The notes: generated by a model from the sequence alone, not told the origin. 64,000 bases of DNA from CAYLLN01 sp036496265 (GCA_036496265.1 DASXLL010000338.1:1-64000); one strand, 5' to 3'; numbered from the stretch's first letter, positions 15,938-24,780 are shown. A program made the numbers and translations.

Positions 15938-16720
15938 ATGGACTTTCACCTTCAAGACCACGTCATCCTCGTCACCGGCGGCGCCAAAGGCATCGGCGAA
16001 GCCATCGGCCGCGTCTTAGCCGCCGAAGGCGCAATTCCCGTCATCATCGGCCGCAATCAAAGCGATAACGAATCCGCCGTCAAGCGAATCATCGCCTCTG
16101 GCGGCCGCGCGAATGCCATTACCGCCGAACTCACTCGCACCGAAGACTGCCAGCGCGCCGTTTTAGCTGTGACCGAAAAATTCGGCCGCATCGACGGCCT
16201 CGTCAACAACGCCGGTGTCAACGACGGTGTCAATCTCGAGCACGGCGACACCGAAAAATTCCTCGCCTCGCTCCGCAAAAACCTGGTCCACTACTACGAC
16301 ATGGCCCATTTCGCTCTGCCCGAGCTAAAAAAATCCCGCGGGGCCATCGTCAACATTGGCTCCAAAGTCGCCGAAACCGGCCAAGGCGGCACATCCGCCT
16401 ACGCCGCCGCCAACGGCGGCCGCAATGCCCTCACGCGCGAATGGGCCGTCGAGTTGGCCAAATACAACATCCGCGTCAACGCCGTCATCGTCGCCGAATG
16501 CTGGACCCCGATGTACGAAACCTGGCTCTCAACTCAACCCGATTCCGCCGCCGCTCGGGCCCAGATCGAGGCCCGCATCCCCCTCGGCCACCGCATGACA
16601 ACGAGCGACGAAATCGCCCACGCCGTCGCCTTCCTCCTCTCCGACCGCTCTAGCCACACCACAGGCCAACTCCTCCACATTGATGGCGGCTACGTCCACC
16701 TCGACCGGGCCCTAACGTAG
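15938..16720 (+). CDS. SDR-family oxidoreductase, L-fucose dehydrogenase-like, catalytic lysine replaced
   Basis: 260 residues, classical SDR length. The dinucleotide motif is VTGGAKGIGEAIG, the NNAGVN motif is present, and the catalytic Ser142 (NIGSKVAET) and Tyr155 (TSAYAAAN) are in place. The lysine of the YxxxK motif is replaced by Asn159 (codon AAC). The following text NALTREWAVELAKYNIRVNAV and VIVAECWTPMY fits the L-fucose dehydrogenase-like branch. Without the lysine, hydride transfer by the classical mechanism should be impaired, so the protein may be inactive, or the base may be a sequencing error. The start ATG 15938 was chosen because upstream residues are encoded by the repeat at 15878. 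Confidence 0.88.
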   Translation: MDFHLQDHVILVTGGAKGIGEAIGRVLAAEGAIPVIIGRNQSDNESAVKRIIASGGRANAITAELTRTEDCQRAVLAVTEKFGRIDGLVNNAGVNDGVNLEHGDTEKFLASLRKNLVHYYDMAHFALPELKKSRGAIVNIGSKVAETGQGGTSAYAAANGGRNALTREWAVELAKYNIRVNAVIVAECWTPMYETWLSTQPDSAAARAQIEARIPLGHRMTTSDEIAHAVAFLLSDRSSHTTGQLLHIDGGYVHLDRALT

Positions 16721-16721
16721 C

Positions 16722-16740
16722 CATCACGCTCCGCGTGATG
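16722..16740. repeat. compact perfect hairpin CATCACGC-TCC-GCGTGATG
   Basis: An eight-base perfect stem with a three-base loop begins one base after the SDR stop codon, in the gap before the convergent DUF1501 gene. It could end transcription from the SDR side, but it lacks a U-tract. It looks like a compact mobile-type intergenic repeat, like 14783-14804 and 61930-62007. Confidence 0.7.
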
Positions 16741-16774
16741 AGCCCGGCCGCTACCAATTCGTTCCAATATTTAA

Positions 16775-16905
16775 ATCCAAAACTCGAAGCACGAGACAAA
16801 TTCAAAGCACGAAAATCAATAGCGTTGCTGCGTTCGCCTTTTCTGCCATTCTTCATTCAGTCATTCGTGCTTGTTTCGGATTTCGAGCTTCGTGCTTCGA
16901 ATTTC
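16775..16905. repeat. CGAAGCACGAA-word hairpin repeat
   Basis: The left part carries CTCGAAGCACGAGACAAATT and AAAGCACGAAAATC. The right part carries the reverse complements TTCGTGCTTG, TTCGAGCTTCGTGCTTCGAA. The arms are some 30-40 bases and are separated by about 50 bases. The element reaches the stop codon of the convergent DUF1501 gene. Confidence 0.7.
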
Positions 16906-18328
16906 ACGAGTAAACCGCCTCAATCACCCTCCCCCCCGCCACCGCATACGGCCTATTCAGCGTATCCGTGTAATGTCCCCTCGGATCGATTCCGAGCGCA
17001 TGAAACATCGTCGCCGCCACATCCCACGGACCATACCGATCCGTCACCGGCTCCGCCCCCAGCCGATCCGACGCCCCGACCACCGCCCCGCGCTGCACTC
17101 CCGCCCCCGCCATCGCAATCGAATAAACCGACGCCCAATGCTTTCTTCCCGGCGACGCTCCAGCAAATCTTGGCTCCAGCGCCACCTTTGGCGCGCGTCC
17201 AAACTCGCCCATGCACACAACCAGCGTCTGATCCAACAGCCCGCGCTGATCAAGGTCCTCAATCAGCGCCGCAAAACTCTGATCGAACCGCGGCAGCAAA
17301 CGATTCTGCAGGGCATCAAAAATATCATTGTGCGTATCCCAGCCGTAGGCATCCGTATCATCCGGGTCTTTATCTTGCCCGCGGTTCGACTGCGTCGCGA
17401 TCACATTGATATACGGCACGCCCGCCTCCACCAGCCGCCGCGCCAGCAGCATCGCCTGCCCCGTTCGATTATCTCCATATCGCTCGCGAATTTTCGCCGG
17501 CTCTGCCGTGAAATCAAACGCTTCCCGCGTCGCCCGCGACGACAACATGCGGCTGGCCTGCCCATACAGCCGGTCCATATCCAGCGCCTGCTGATTCGCC
17601 TCCAGCCTTGCGGCATACCGATCCAGCGACTGCTTCAGCGTCAGCCGATCGTCTTGTCGCACCGGTGGCAACTCCGGCCGCGGCGCTAAATCCGGCAGCG
17701 CCCCCGCCGCATCGCTCGGGTCGCCGATCACCAGCGGCTCAAACGCCCGGCCCAGCAGCCCGCCATCCTGTCCCGGCGACAGATTCGTCGGCACTAGCGC
17801 CGGCCCATTTACATGAATCGCATCGAAAACAAACTTGCTCTTCGTTTGCAGCCGGCGAACGATCGCCCCGTAAGTCGGCAAATCGCTCGGGCTCGGCAGC
17901 GGATTGGCCGACCGCTGCTTGTGATACATGCCCGTCAGCGCCAGATACGCCGCCGTCCCGTGATCGAGATCCTCATGCGACAAGCTGCGGACGATCGTCA
18001 ACCGATCCGCAATTTTTGCAATCCGCGGCATGTGTTCGCAAAACTGCACGCCGCTCATCGCCGTCCCGATCGGCTGAAACGCCCCCCGCACATCCAGCGG
18101 CGCCTCAGGCTTCGGATCCCACGTATCGATCTGGCTCTGCCCACCATTGGCGAAAACAAGAATCACCGACTTTGCCCGGCCGAACCCTACCACGCGGGCC
18201 GCTGATTCATTGGCCGCGCCTGTGTTCATCTTTGCCAGACTCAATGCACCAAGCGACCCAATGCCGAGCCACTGCCGCCGATTCAAGCGGCCAGACGGAA
18301 GGCGGACTTCTTCCCAAAATCGCAACAT
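16904..18328 (-). CDS. DUF1501 protein (sulfatase-fold family, twin-arginine type leader)
   Basis: 474 residues. The N-terminus has a twin-arginine-like leader, NRRQWLGIGSLGALSLAK. The core follows the DUF1501 pattern: SVILVFANGGQSQIDTWDPKP near residue 55, QFCEHMPRIAKIADRLTIVRS, SHEDLDHGTAAYLALTG and, towards the end, LVVCMGEFGRAPK with HWASVYSIAMAGAGVQRG. DUF1501 proteins share the alkaline-phosphatase/sulfatase fold and are exported. Their substrate is unknown, and in planctomycetes they usually pair with a DUF1549/DUF1553 protein; here no such partner is adjacent. Divergent from the large cytochrome gene across a 146-base gap. Confidence 0.93.
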   Translation of the reverse strand: MLRFWEEVRLPSGRLNRRQWLGIGSLGALSLAKMNTGAANESAARVVGFGRAKSVILVFANGGQSQIDTWDPKPEAPLDVRGAFQPIGTAMSGVQFCEHMPRIAKIADRLTIVRSLSHEDLDHGTAAYLALTGMYHKQRSANPLPSPSDLPTYGAIVRRLQTKSKFVFDAIHVNGPALVPTNLSPGQDGGLLGRAFEPLVIGDPSDAAGALPDLAPRPELPPVRQDDRLTLKQSLDRYAARLEANQQALDMDRLYGQASRMLSSRATREAFDFTAEPAKIRERYGDNRTGQAMLLARRLVEAGVPYINVIATQSNRGQDKDPDDTDAYGWDTHNDIFDALQNRLLPRFDQSFAALIEDLDQRGLLDQTLVVCMGEFGRAPKVALEPRFAGASPGRKHWASVYSIAMAGAGVQRGAVVGASDRLGAEPVTDRYGPWDVAATMFHALGIDPRGHYTDTLNRPYAVAGGRVIEAVYS

Positions 18329-18474
18329 CGTAATATCGATTTTACTCGTCGCGGCTCACCCCGGAAGCTACAACCAACATTATTGAACCCTTCCCTTACT
18401 CGTCGTTTAACGGGGAGCCGCAGGCGACCACTAATCCGCTTGCGCCGCTTTTGATGACGGATGCGAGCGCGTTG

Positions 18475-21400
18475 ATGTCAGTTTTGAAGCCCATTTCCCC
18501 GCTTTTGGCCGCTATCTGGCTCAGTCAGGCAATTGCGTACGTTTGTGCGCAAGATGCGGGTCTCGAAGGACGACTGAAATTAGAGGGCGCGGCCGCGCTC
18601 GCAGTGGCCGCGCGGCGAGAAGGCGACGCGGGCCGTGGCGCGGTCGTTTTTCATCAGCCCCAGACGATGTGCAGCAAGTGTCACGCGGTGGATGGCACAC
18701 AAGTGGGCTTCGGCCCCGAATTGACCGCCCTGCCGCGCGATACATCCGACGACTACCTCGTCGAGTCGATTCTTGAGCCCTCGAAGATGATTCGGAAGGG
18801 CTTCGAACTGGTAACCGTCGGTTTGGCGGACGGGCGCGTCGTTACTGGCATCGTGACGCAAAGTGACGAGCAGCAGATAACCCTTCGCGATACCGGCGCG
18901 CCCGACAAAACGATCGAAATTCCGCGCCGCGACATCGAAACACAAAAGGCGAATCCCCTTTCCGCTATGCCGGCGGCTGTCGCCAATCAAATCACCAGCC
19001 GGCAATCCTTTTTAGATCTCGCGCGCTACCTGATGGAAATTCGCGACGGCGGCCGGGCCCGCGCCGCAGCGCTCGCGCCGCCTCCCTCGCTCGTGACGCT
19101 GCAGCTTCCGGAATACGAGTCGCACATCGACCACGCCGGACTCATCGAAAACCTGGATACCGCCGCGTCGCGCCGCGGAAAAGCCATCTATCAGCAACTC
19201 TGCGTCAACTGCCACGGCACGCGCGAGCAGCCGGGGTCGCTTCCGACCTCGCTGCGATTCGCAGAGGGCAAATTCAAGAACGGCAGCGATCCGTTCGCCA
19301 TGTATCAAGCATTAACGCGAGGTTTCGGCCTCATGGCCCCGCAATCTTGGATGGTGCCACAGCAGAAATACGATGTCATTCACTACATCCGCCAGGAATA
19401 TCTGCGGAAGAATAATCCGAGTCAGCTATTCTCCGTGACACGCGATTATTTGGCCGGACTGCCACGCGGCGACACGCGCGGACCCGAGCCGCGCATCGTC
19501 GAACCCTGGCGCGACATGGACTACGGCCCGAGCCTCATCGGCACGTTCGAGATCGGATCCGACGGTAGCAACATCGCTCAAAAAGGAATCGCCGTCCGGC
19601 TCGATCCCGGTCCCGGCGGTGTCGCCCGCGGTCGCGCCTTTATGATTTTCGAGCACGACACGCTCCGCTGGGCCGCCGGCTGGACCGGCAGCGGCTTCAT
19701 CGACTGGGACGGCATCAACTTCAACGGCAAGCACCAAGTGCATCCGCACGTCGTCGGCGATGTCGTTTTTAGCAATCCGACCGGCCCCGGCTGGGCCGAA
19801 CCAGGCACCAGCTCCTTGGCCGATGAGCAACGAGTCATCGGCCGCGACAATCGGCGCTACGGCCCGCTTCCGCGAGCCTGGGGACGCTACCGCGGGCTCT
19901 ATCACATCGGTGATCGCATCGTCGTGGCCTACATAGTCGGCGAAACCGAGGTTTTGGAAAGCCCTCGATTAATGGACGCCGATTCAAGCCAACCGCCGGC
20001 CTTCATACGAACCATTGAGATCGGGCCGCGCAAGCGAGAAATGACATTAGTCGCTTGCGAGCGGGATGCCACGACTGAAGCCATTCGATCGGACCTCAAT
20101 TGCAGTTGGGCCACCGTCGGCGACCGGCTGTGCCTGCGAATTCCAGCCGGCGACCAGCCAATGCGGTTTGAGTTGGCGGTAGCACGCGATGTTGCAACCA
20201 CAAAGCTCACCGCTTCGCTATACCCCGTCTCTAACCCGCTCTCGAAGGGAGAAGCGGCGATCGCTCGCTGGCCCCAAAAGTTAACCACCACAGCCATCCG
20301 CGGCTCGAACACCGGCCCCTTTGCCGTCGATATCCTCACGCAGCCGGAGCAAAATCCCTGGCAAGCCCAATTGCGGCTCACCGGCCTCGATTTCCTGCCA
20401 GGCGGCGACGCAGCCATGGTCTGCACCTGGGACGGCGATGTTTGGCGAGTCACCGGCTTGTCAAATCTTGACAATGCTGAAGCAAGCCCTGAACTCACCT
20501 GGCAACGAATCGCCTCCGGTCTCTTTCAGCCTCTCGGTATCAAATGCCTCGGCACTGACATCTTCGTCACCTGCCGCGATCAACTCGTGAAGCTTCGCGA
20601 TTTCAACGGCGACGGCGAAACGGATTTCTACGAATGCATCAACAGCGATCACCAGGTGACCGAGCACTTCCACGAATTCGCCATGGGCCTCCAAACCGAC
20701 GCCGCTGGCAATTTCTACTACGCGAAATCCGCTCGGCATGCACTCCCGGCCGTCGTGCCACATCACGGCACGCTCCTGCGGATATCTGCGGACGGCTCGA
20801 AGACGGACATTTTGGCAACCGGCTTCCGAGCCGCAAACGGCGTCTGCCTCAACGACGACGGCACCTTCGTCGTCACCGATCAGGAAGGACATTGGAATCC
20901 CAAGAACCGAATCAATTGGGTCGAGCCGGGCAAATTCTATGGCAACATGTTCGGTTATCACGACGTGACCAACTCGTCGGACGCCGCGATGCAGCAGCCA
21001 TTGTGCTGGATCACCAATCAATTCGACCGCTCGCCCGGCGAATTACTATGGGTGCCACCGAATCATTGGGGGCCGCTGGCGGGAAACCTAATCAACCTCT
21101 CGTACGGCGCCGGCAAGCTGTTTGTTGTCCCCTTCGAAGACGTGAATGGCCAAAAACAGGGCGGAATGTGCATGCTGCCAGTCGGGCCGCTTCCCACCGG
21201 CGTCATGCGCGGCCGGTTCCACCCGACTGACAAACAACTCTATTGCTGCGGCATGTTTGCCTGGGCCGGTAATGCCACCCAACCCGGCGGACTCTATCGC
21301 ATTCGCTCCACCGGCCGCCCAACGCATTTGCCCATCGCCTTGCACGCGAAGCCCAAGAAAATTGAAATCACCTTCACCGATCCCATCGATCTCCAGGCGG

Positions 21401-21657
21401 GCGCCGACGCAGCGAATTACTCCATCAAAGTCTGGTCGCTCAAACGCACCGCCAATTATGGCTCCGAGCATTACGACGAACACCCGCTCACAGTCGAACG
21501 AGCGGACGTCTCGGTGGATGGTCGCAGCGTGACGCTACACATCCCGGAGTTAGCCCCGACGTGGGGAATGGAAATTCTCTGCCGCCTGGTGACAGCCGAC
21601 GGCCAGCGCTTGGAACGAGTCATTCACAACTCGATTCATCGACTGCCAGAACGTTAG
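18475..21657 (+). CDS. giant secreted diheme c-type cytochrome with beta-propeller (DUF6797-like)
   Basis: 1060 residues from ATG 18475, which starts a signal peptide (PISPLLAAIWLSQAIAYVCA); ATG 18454 is an alternative. Two CxxCH heme sites are visible: CSKCH (Cys66) in a PVC-type cytochrome domain ending PLSAMPAAVANQ, and CVNCH (near 243) in a second cytochrome domain. Residues 300-620 carry a beta-sandwich region of DUF6797 type (DGINFNGKHQVHPHVVGDVV). Residues 640-960 look like a sorbosone dehydrogenase-like propeller (WDGDVWRVTGLSN, FNGDGETDFYECIN, RISADGSKTDILATGFRAANG). The C-terminus is Ig-like. Likely a periplasmic sugar or alcohol dehydrogenase passing electrons through its hemes; substrate not readable. 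Confidence 0.88.
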   Translation: MSVLKPISPLLAAIWLSQAIAYVCAQDAGLEGRLKLEGAAALAVAARREGDAGRGAVVFHQPQTMCSKCHAVDGTQVGFGPELTALPRDTSDDYLVESILEPSKMIRKGFELVTVGLADGRVVTGIVTQSDEQQITLRDTGAPDKTIEIPRRDIETQKANPLSAMPAAVANQITSRQSFLDLARYLMEIRDGGRARAAALAPPPSLVTLQLPEYESHIDHAGLIENLDTAASRRGKAIYQQLCVNCHGTREQPGSLPTSLRFAEGKFKNGSDPFAMYQALTRGFGLMAPQSWMVPQQKYDVIHYIRQEYLRKNNPSQLFSVTRDYLAGLPRGDTRGPEPRIVEPWRDMDYGPSLIGTFEIGSDGSNIAQKGIAVRLDPGPGGVARGRAFMIFEHDTLRWAAGWTGSGFIDWDGINFNGKHQVHPHVVGDVVFSNPTGPGWAEPGTSSLADEQRVIGRDNRRYGPLPRAWGRYRGLYHIGDRIVVAYIVGETEVLESPRLMDADSSQPPAFIRTIEIGPRKREMTLVACERDATTEAIRSDLNCSWATVGDRLCLRIPAGDQPMRFELAVARDVATTKLTASLYPVSNPLSKGEAAIARWPQKLTTTAIRGSNTGPFAVDILTQPEQNPWQAQLRLTGLDFLPGGDAAMVCTWDGDVWRVTGLSNLDNAEASPELTWQRIASGLFQPLGIKCLGTDIFVTCRDQLVKLRDFNGDGETDFYECINSDHQVTEHFHEFAMGLQTDAAGNFYYAKSARHALPAVVPHHGTLLRISADGSKTDILATGFRAANGVCLNDDGTFVVTDQEGHWNPKNRINWVEPGKFYGNMFGYHDVTNSSDAAMQQPLCWITNQFDRSPGELLWVPPNHWGPLAGNLINLSYGAGKLFVVPFEDVNGQKQGGMCMLPVGPLPTGVMRGRFHPTDKQLYCCGMFAWAGNATQPGGLYRIRSTGRPTHLPIALHAKPKKIEITFTDPIDLQAGADAANYSIKVWSLKRTANYGSEHYDEHPLTVERADVSVDGRSVTLHIPELAPTWGMEILCRLVTADGQRLERVIHNSIHRLPER

Positions 21658-21680
21658 AACGCCAATAGCGCGATGTAATC

Positions 21681-22496
21681 ATGAAAAATCAACTCGTTCT
21701 GATATTCGTCTTCGTAAGCGCCATTGCTTTTATGGCTCCTGCCGAGGAACCGCCAGCCAAACCCGCCCCGCCCAAAAAACTCGCGTTGCCCGGCGAAATC
21801 CTCACCATCGCCGACCGTCCCGCCTTCATCTTTCTGCCGCCCGCAGAAAAGCGCACCCAGCCGCAGCCTTGGATCTTCTACGCGCCAACGCTCCCGGCCT
21901 ATCCCGACGAAGCCGAACGCTGGATGCACGAGCAATTTCTCGCCGCCGGAATCGCCGTCGCCGGCATCGATGTCGGCGAGGCCTACGGCAGCCCCTCAAG
22001 CCACGTCAAATTCGACGCGCTCTACGACGAGCTCATTACGAAAAGAAACTTCGCCCCCCAAGCCTGCCTCTTCGGTCGCAGCCGCGGCGGATTATGGGTC
22101 AGCAGCTATGCCATTCGCCATCCAGAACGTGTCAGCGGCATCATTGGCATCTATCCCGTCTTCGATTTCCGCACCTATCCCCGCCTGGCAAAAGCCGCCC
22201 CGGCTTACGGCCTGACTCCGGAACAACTCGAAGCTCGCAGCGCCGAGCTGAACCCCATCGAGCGTATCAGCATCCTCGCCAAAAGCAGAATCCCCGTCAC
22301 CATCATCCACGGCGACATGGACACCGTCGTCCCAATCCAGGAAAACTCCGCCGAGCTCCTCCGCCGCTACCAGGAAGCCGGCGCTGGCGACCTCGTCAAC
22401 CTCATCATCGCTCCCGGCCAAGGCCACAGCTTCTGGCCCGGCTTCTTCCACGAACAAGCGCTCGTCGATTTTGCAATTGCCAAGGCCCGGCAATAA
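21681..22496 (+). CDS. secreted alpha/beta hydrolase
   Basis: 271 residues with a signal peptide (LVLIFVFVSAIAFMAPA). The nucleophile is in LFGRSRGGLWVSSYAIRHPE, the acid in TIIHGDMDTVVP and the histidine in GQGHSFWPGF. This complete triad indicates an esterase or peptidase of the dipeptidyl-peptidase/acyl-hydrolase type. It starts 23 bases after the stop of the diheme propeller gene on the same strand, so co-transcription is likely and a common extracellular carbohydrate or ester degradation role is conceivable. Substrate unknown. Confidence 0.88.
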   Translation: MKNQLVLIFVFVSAIAFMAPAEEPPAKPAPPKKLALPGEILTIADRPAFIFLPPAEKRTQPQPWIFYAPTLPAYPDEAERWMHEQFLAAGIAVAGIDVGEAYGSPSSHVKFDALYDELITKRNFAPQACLFGRSRGGLWVSSYAIRHPERVSGIIGIYPVFDFRTYPRLAKAAPAYGLTPEQLEARSAELNPIERISILAKSRIPVTIIHGDMDTVVPIQENSAELLRRYQEAGAGDLVNLIIAPGQGHSFWPGFFHEQALVDFAIAKARQ

Positions 22497-22675
22497 ATGG
22501 CCACCCGGGCGCATCTGCCTATATGCGTTACTGCACTTGTACTATCACCAGTTCGTCACCGGAACGACGCAGATGATGCAATATTTTTCAAAAAAACGGC
22601 CCCAGCGCATTGCCATGCATAATGTGCATGCGCCGCATACCGACAAGGTGTCCTAACTCGTTGTGAAGTAAACGT

Positions 22676-22705
22676 TTGTATAAAGTACGAGTCTCTGCAT
22701 AAAAT
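22676..22705 (+). promoter_or_regulatory. rpsB: candidate promoter for the rpsB operon
   Basis: TTGTAT (22676-22681) and TAAAAT (22700-22705) are separated by 18 bases inside the AT-rich stretch, about 300 bases before the rpsB start. This is the best sigma-70-like pair I find there, but it is only a match by eye. Confidence 0.35.
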
Positions 22706-22871
22706 AAATCGCCTGCATATGCGGTCAGGCATAAATCACCCGAAGGTAAGGTTTTGTCAAAAACTCGGAACATACGCCACGCACGAAGCCTTCCTGCTGA
22801 CCCGTGCCGTTGACCACTTGCAGATACCCAGATAATCTAGGGAATTCCATTTCGTTCGCTGTCTTTCGCGG

Positions 22872-22960
22872 CGGACGTAAGTCCGTATCCTGTTTTGTGT
22901 TCCGCAATTTCGGTGAAGGTCGTCAGACCTGTGGCTGCCAATCCGCCGCTCCTATGCGGC
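22872..22960 (+). promoter_or_regulatory. rpsB: three-hairpin leader before rpsB
   Basis: CGGAC-GTAA-GTCCG (22872-22885), GGTC-GTCA-GACC (22918-22929) and GCCGC-TCCTAT-GCGGC (22945-22960) are consecutive perfect stems within 90 bases of leader. They end 46 bases before the GTG start of rpsB. They could form an S2-binding leader or be compact repeats. Confidence 0.5.
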
Positions 22961-23006
22961 GTAGACCGGCTGCCATTTGCCGCGCGGAGCCATGGAGTAG
23001 CAGATC

Positions 23007-23783
23007 GTGGCTGAATCGACGTTAGTAAACGAATTGATCGAGGCGGGCGTGCATTTCGGACACCGGGCCAGCCGGTGGAATCCGAAAATGGCGCCCTACA
23101 TCTACGCCCGCAAAAACGGCATCCACATCGTGGACATTCGCGAGACCATTCGCGGACTTCTACGGGCCAAGAAATACCTGGCTCAAGTCGCCGCTCAAGG
23201 CTCGCTCGTACTCTTTGTCGGCACGAAAAAGCAAGCCGGCCCGGCTGTCGAGCGTGAGTCCACCCGCTGCCACATGCCCTTCGTCGCCGAGCGCTGGCTC
23301 GGCGGCTGCTTGACTAATTTCCGCACCATCCGCAGCCGACTCGGTCGTCTCGAAGAAGTCGAAAAGATTCGCGGCGGCGACGAGATCGCGACCTACTCGA
23401 AAAAGGCCCAATCGGCCCTCGCCCGCGAATATCGCAAGATGTTCCGCAACTTGAATGGCATTCGCACGCTGAATCGCATGCCCGAGTGCCTCGTGATCAT
23501 CGATCCCAACAAGGAAAAGAACGCGATCAAGGAGGCGCGAACGCTCGGCATCACCACCTTGTCGCTGATTGATACCGACTGCGATCCCGATCTCGTCGAT
23601 CTGCCGATTCCCGGCAACGACGACGGCATCCGCTCCATCGAGTTGATCATGCGGCACTTGGCTGAAGCGTGCCTTGTCGGCTCCCAAAGCGCCGCTGCCA
23701 TGAAGCAGAAAGGCGACAAGCCGGCTCAGCCCGAAATGGCCGCAGTCGCCGCCGCTGGCGAAGCGAAAGAAGGAAACGTCTAA
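23007..23783 (+). CDS. rpsB: 30S ribosomal protein S2
   Basis: 258 residues. Family text is clear: ELIEAGVHFGHRASRWNPKM, IYARKNGIHIVDIRET, FVGTKKQAG, ERWLGGCLTNFRTI and LSLIDTDCDPDLVDLPIPGN. The start is GTG 23007, preceded by GGAGTAG; the ATG just upstream (22992) runs into a stop codon at once. A 30-residue Ala/Lys/Gln-rich tail (KPAQPEMAAVAAAG) extends past the conserved core, as in several PVC bacteria. S2 is a late-assembling 30S protein that holds S1. First gene of the rpsB-tsf-pyrH cluster, with a word hairpin before tsf. Confidence 0.98.
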   Translation: MAESTLVNELIEAGVHFGHRASRWNPKMAPYIYARKNGIHIVDIRETIRGLLRAKKYLAQVAAQGSLVLFVGTKKQAGPAVERESTRCHMPFVAERWLGGCLTNFRTIRSRLGRLEEVEKIRGGDEIATYSKKAQSALAREYRKMFRNLNGIRTLNRMPECLVIIDPNKEKNAIKEARTLGITTLSLIDTDCDPDLVDLPIPGNDDGIRSIELIMRHLAEACLVGSQSAAAMKQKGDKPAQPEMAAVAAAGEAKEGNV

Positions 23784-23784
23784 G

Positions 23785-23889
23785 CGAATCGAAGATTCGC
23801 AGTTCAAAGTTCCGAGTTCAATGTTCAAGGTTGGACTCGGAAATCTATATGTAAACTTTGAACCTTGAACTTTGAACATTGAACTCTGT
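23785..23889. repeat. TTGAAC-word hairpin repeat between rpsB and tsf
   Basis: A small stem GCGAATC-GAA-GATTCGC (23785-23801) is followed by long arms AGTTCAAAGTTCCGAGTTCA (from 23802) and ACTTTGAACCTTGAACTTTG (from 23854), inverted around about 20 bases. It matches the element at 2662-2740 almost word for word. It lies inside an essential translation operon, so it must either allow read-through or set different S2 and EF-Ts levels. Confidence 0.85.
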
Positions 23890-23901
23890 AGGAGAATTGA
23901 T

Positions 23902-24735
23902 ATGGCCGAGATCACTGCGGCGTTGGTTCGCGAGTTGCGCGATGAAACCGGTTTGCCGATGATGGATTGCAAGCAGGCGCTTGTGGCGGCGGGTGGCGAC
24001 AAGGAGAAGGCTAAGGAGGAGATGCGGAAGAAGGGCATCAAGCTGCAAGAGGGGCGCGGCGGCCGGGAAACGGCGTTTGGCCGGTTTGGCATTTATGCCG
24101 GACTCGACAAAAAGGCCGGAGGCATTGTGGAACTGAAGTGCGAGAGCGCGCCCGTCGCGGGCAGCGCAGAATTCATTCAACTTGCCAATGATATGGCCAA
24201 GCAACTGGCGACAGGGCCGGGCGCGTCCACCGCGGATGAACTCCTCGCTCAGCCGTCGCCGAGCCATCCGGGCAAGACGCTCAAAGACGTCAAGGACGAC
24301 ATGTTCAACCGCATTCGCGAGGTCTTCAATGTCGGCCGCATGGCCCGGCTGGAGGGCGCCACCGGCGGTTATAGCCACAACGCCGGCACCGTCAGCGGCG
24401 TGCTTGTGCAGGTCGAGGGCGGCAACGACGATGCCGCGAAGGACGTGAGCATGCACGTCGCGGCGATGCGTCCGCTCGCTGTTAGCAAGGAAGAGATCGA
24501 CGAGGCCATCGTCGCCAAGGAGCGCGAGATTTTAAAGGCCGCAGCCCTTGCCGAGGGTAAGCCGGCCAACATCGTCGATAAAATGGTCGAAGGTCGCCTG
24601 AAGAATTTTTATGCCGAGAAGGTGCTGCTCGAACAGCCGTTTGTGAAGGAGAACAGCATTTCCGTTGGCAAGCATGCCGAAGGGCATGGGATGAAGGTGA
24701 AGAAGTTCGTGCACTGGGAACTCGGGAAGGAATAG
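23902..24735 (+). CDS. tsf: translation elongation factor Ts
   Basis: 277 residues from ATG 23902, with AGGAG eight bases upstream; the upstream in-frame ATG at 23872 lies in the repeat. The N-terminal UBA-like domain ITAALVRELRDETGLPMMDC, the second signature (ELKCESAPVAGSAEFIQLAN) and the C-terminal LLEQPFVKENSISVGKHA are family-typical. EF-Ts exchanges GDP for GTP on EF-Tu. It follows rpsB, the usual order. The next gene should be pyrH, but a toxin-antitoxin pair with its own promoter-like box lies between them. Confidence 0.97.
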   Translation: MAEITAALVRELRDETGLPMMDCKQALVAAGGDKEKAKEEMRKKGIKLQEGRGGRETAFGRFGIYAGLDKKAGGIVELKCESAPVAGSAEFIQLANDMAKQLATGPGASTADELLAQPSPSHPGKTLKDVKDDMFNRIREVFNVGRMARLEGATGGYSHNAGTVSGVLVQVEGGNDDAAKDVSMHVAAMRPLAVSKEEIDEAIVAKEREILKAAALAEGKPANIVDKMVEGRLKNFYAEKVLLEQPFVKENSISVGKHAEGHGMKVKKFVHWELGKE

Positions 24736-24774
24736 TTGAAAGATCGCCGGGTGAAGCTACGTGACGGGGTCGTG

Positions 24775-24780
24775 TATAAT
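24775..24780 (+). promoter_or_regulatory. perfect -10 box before toxin-antitoxin pair
   Basis: TATAAT sits 33 bases before the antitoxin ATG. No good -35 hexamer lies at 16-18 bases (the nearest reads TGAAGC), so if used it may depend on an activator or be weak. It suggests the inserted pair has its own promoter inside the operon. Confidence 0.45.

Larger units (their letters stand above)
22497..23006 (+). other. 510-base AT-richer intergenic region and rpsB leader
   Basis: No convincing gene is seen. The first half (about 22540-22740) is visibly richer in A and T than its surroundings and includes TGCATAATGTGCATGC-type inverted words. The second half, nearest rpsB, holds three short hairpins annotated separately. 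Long untranslated leaders with regulatory RNA structure are known for rpsB in several phyla, where S2 represses its own operon; whether this one does so is inference. Confidence 0.6.
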
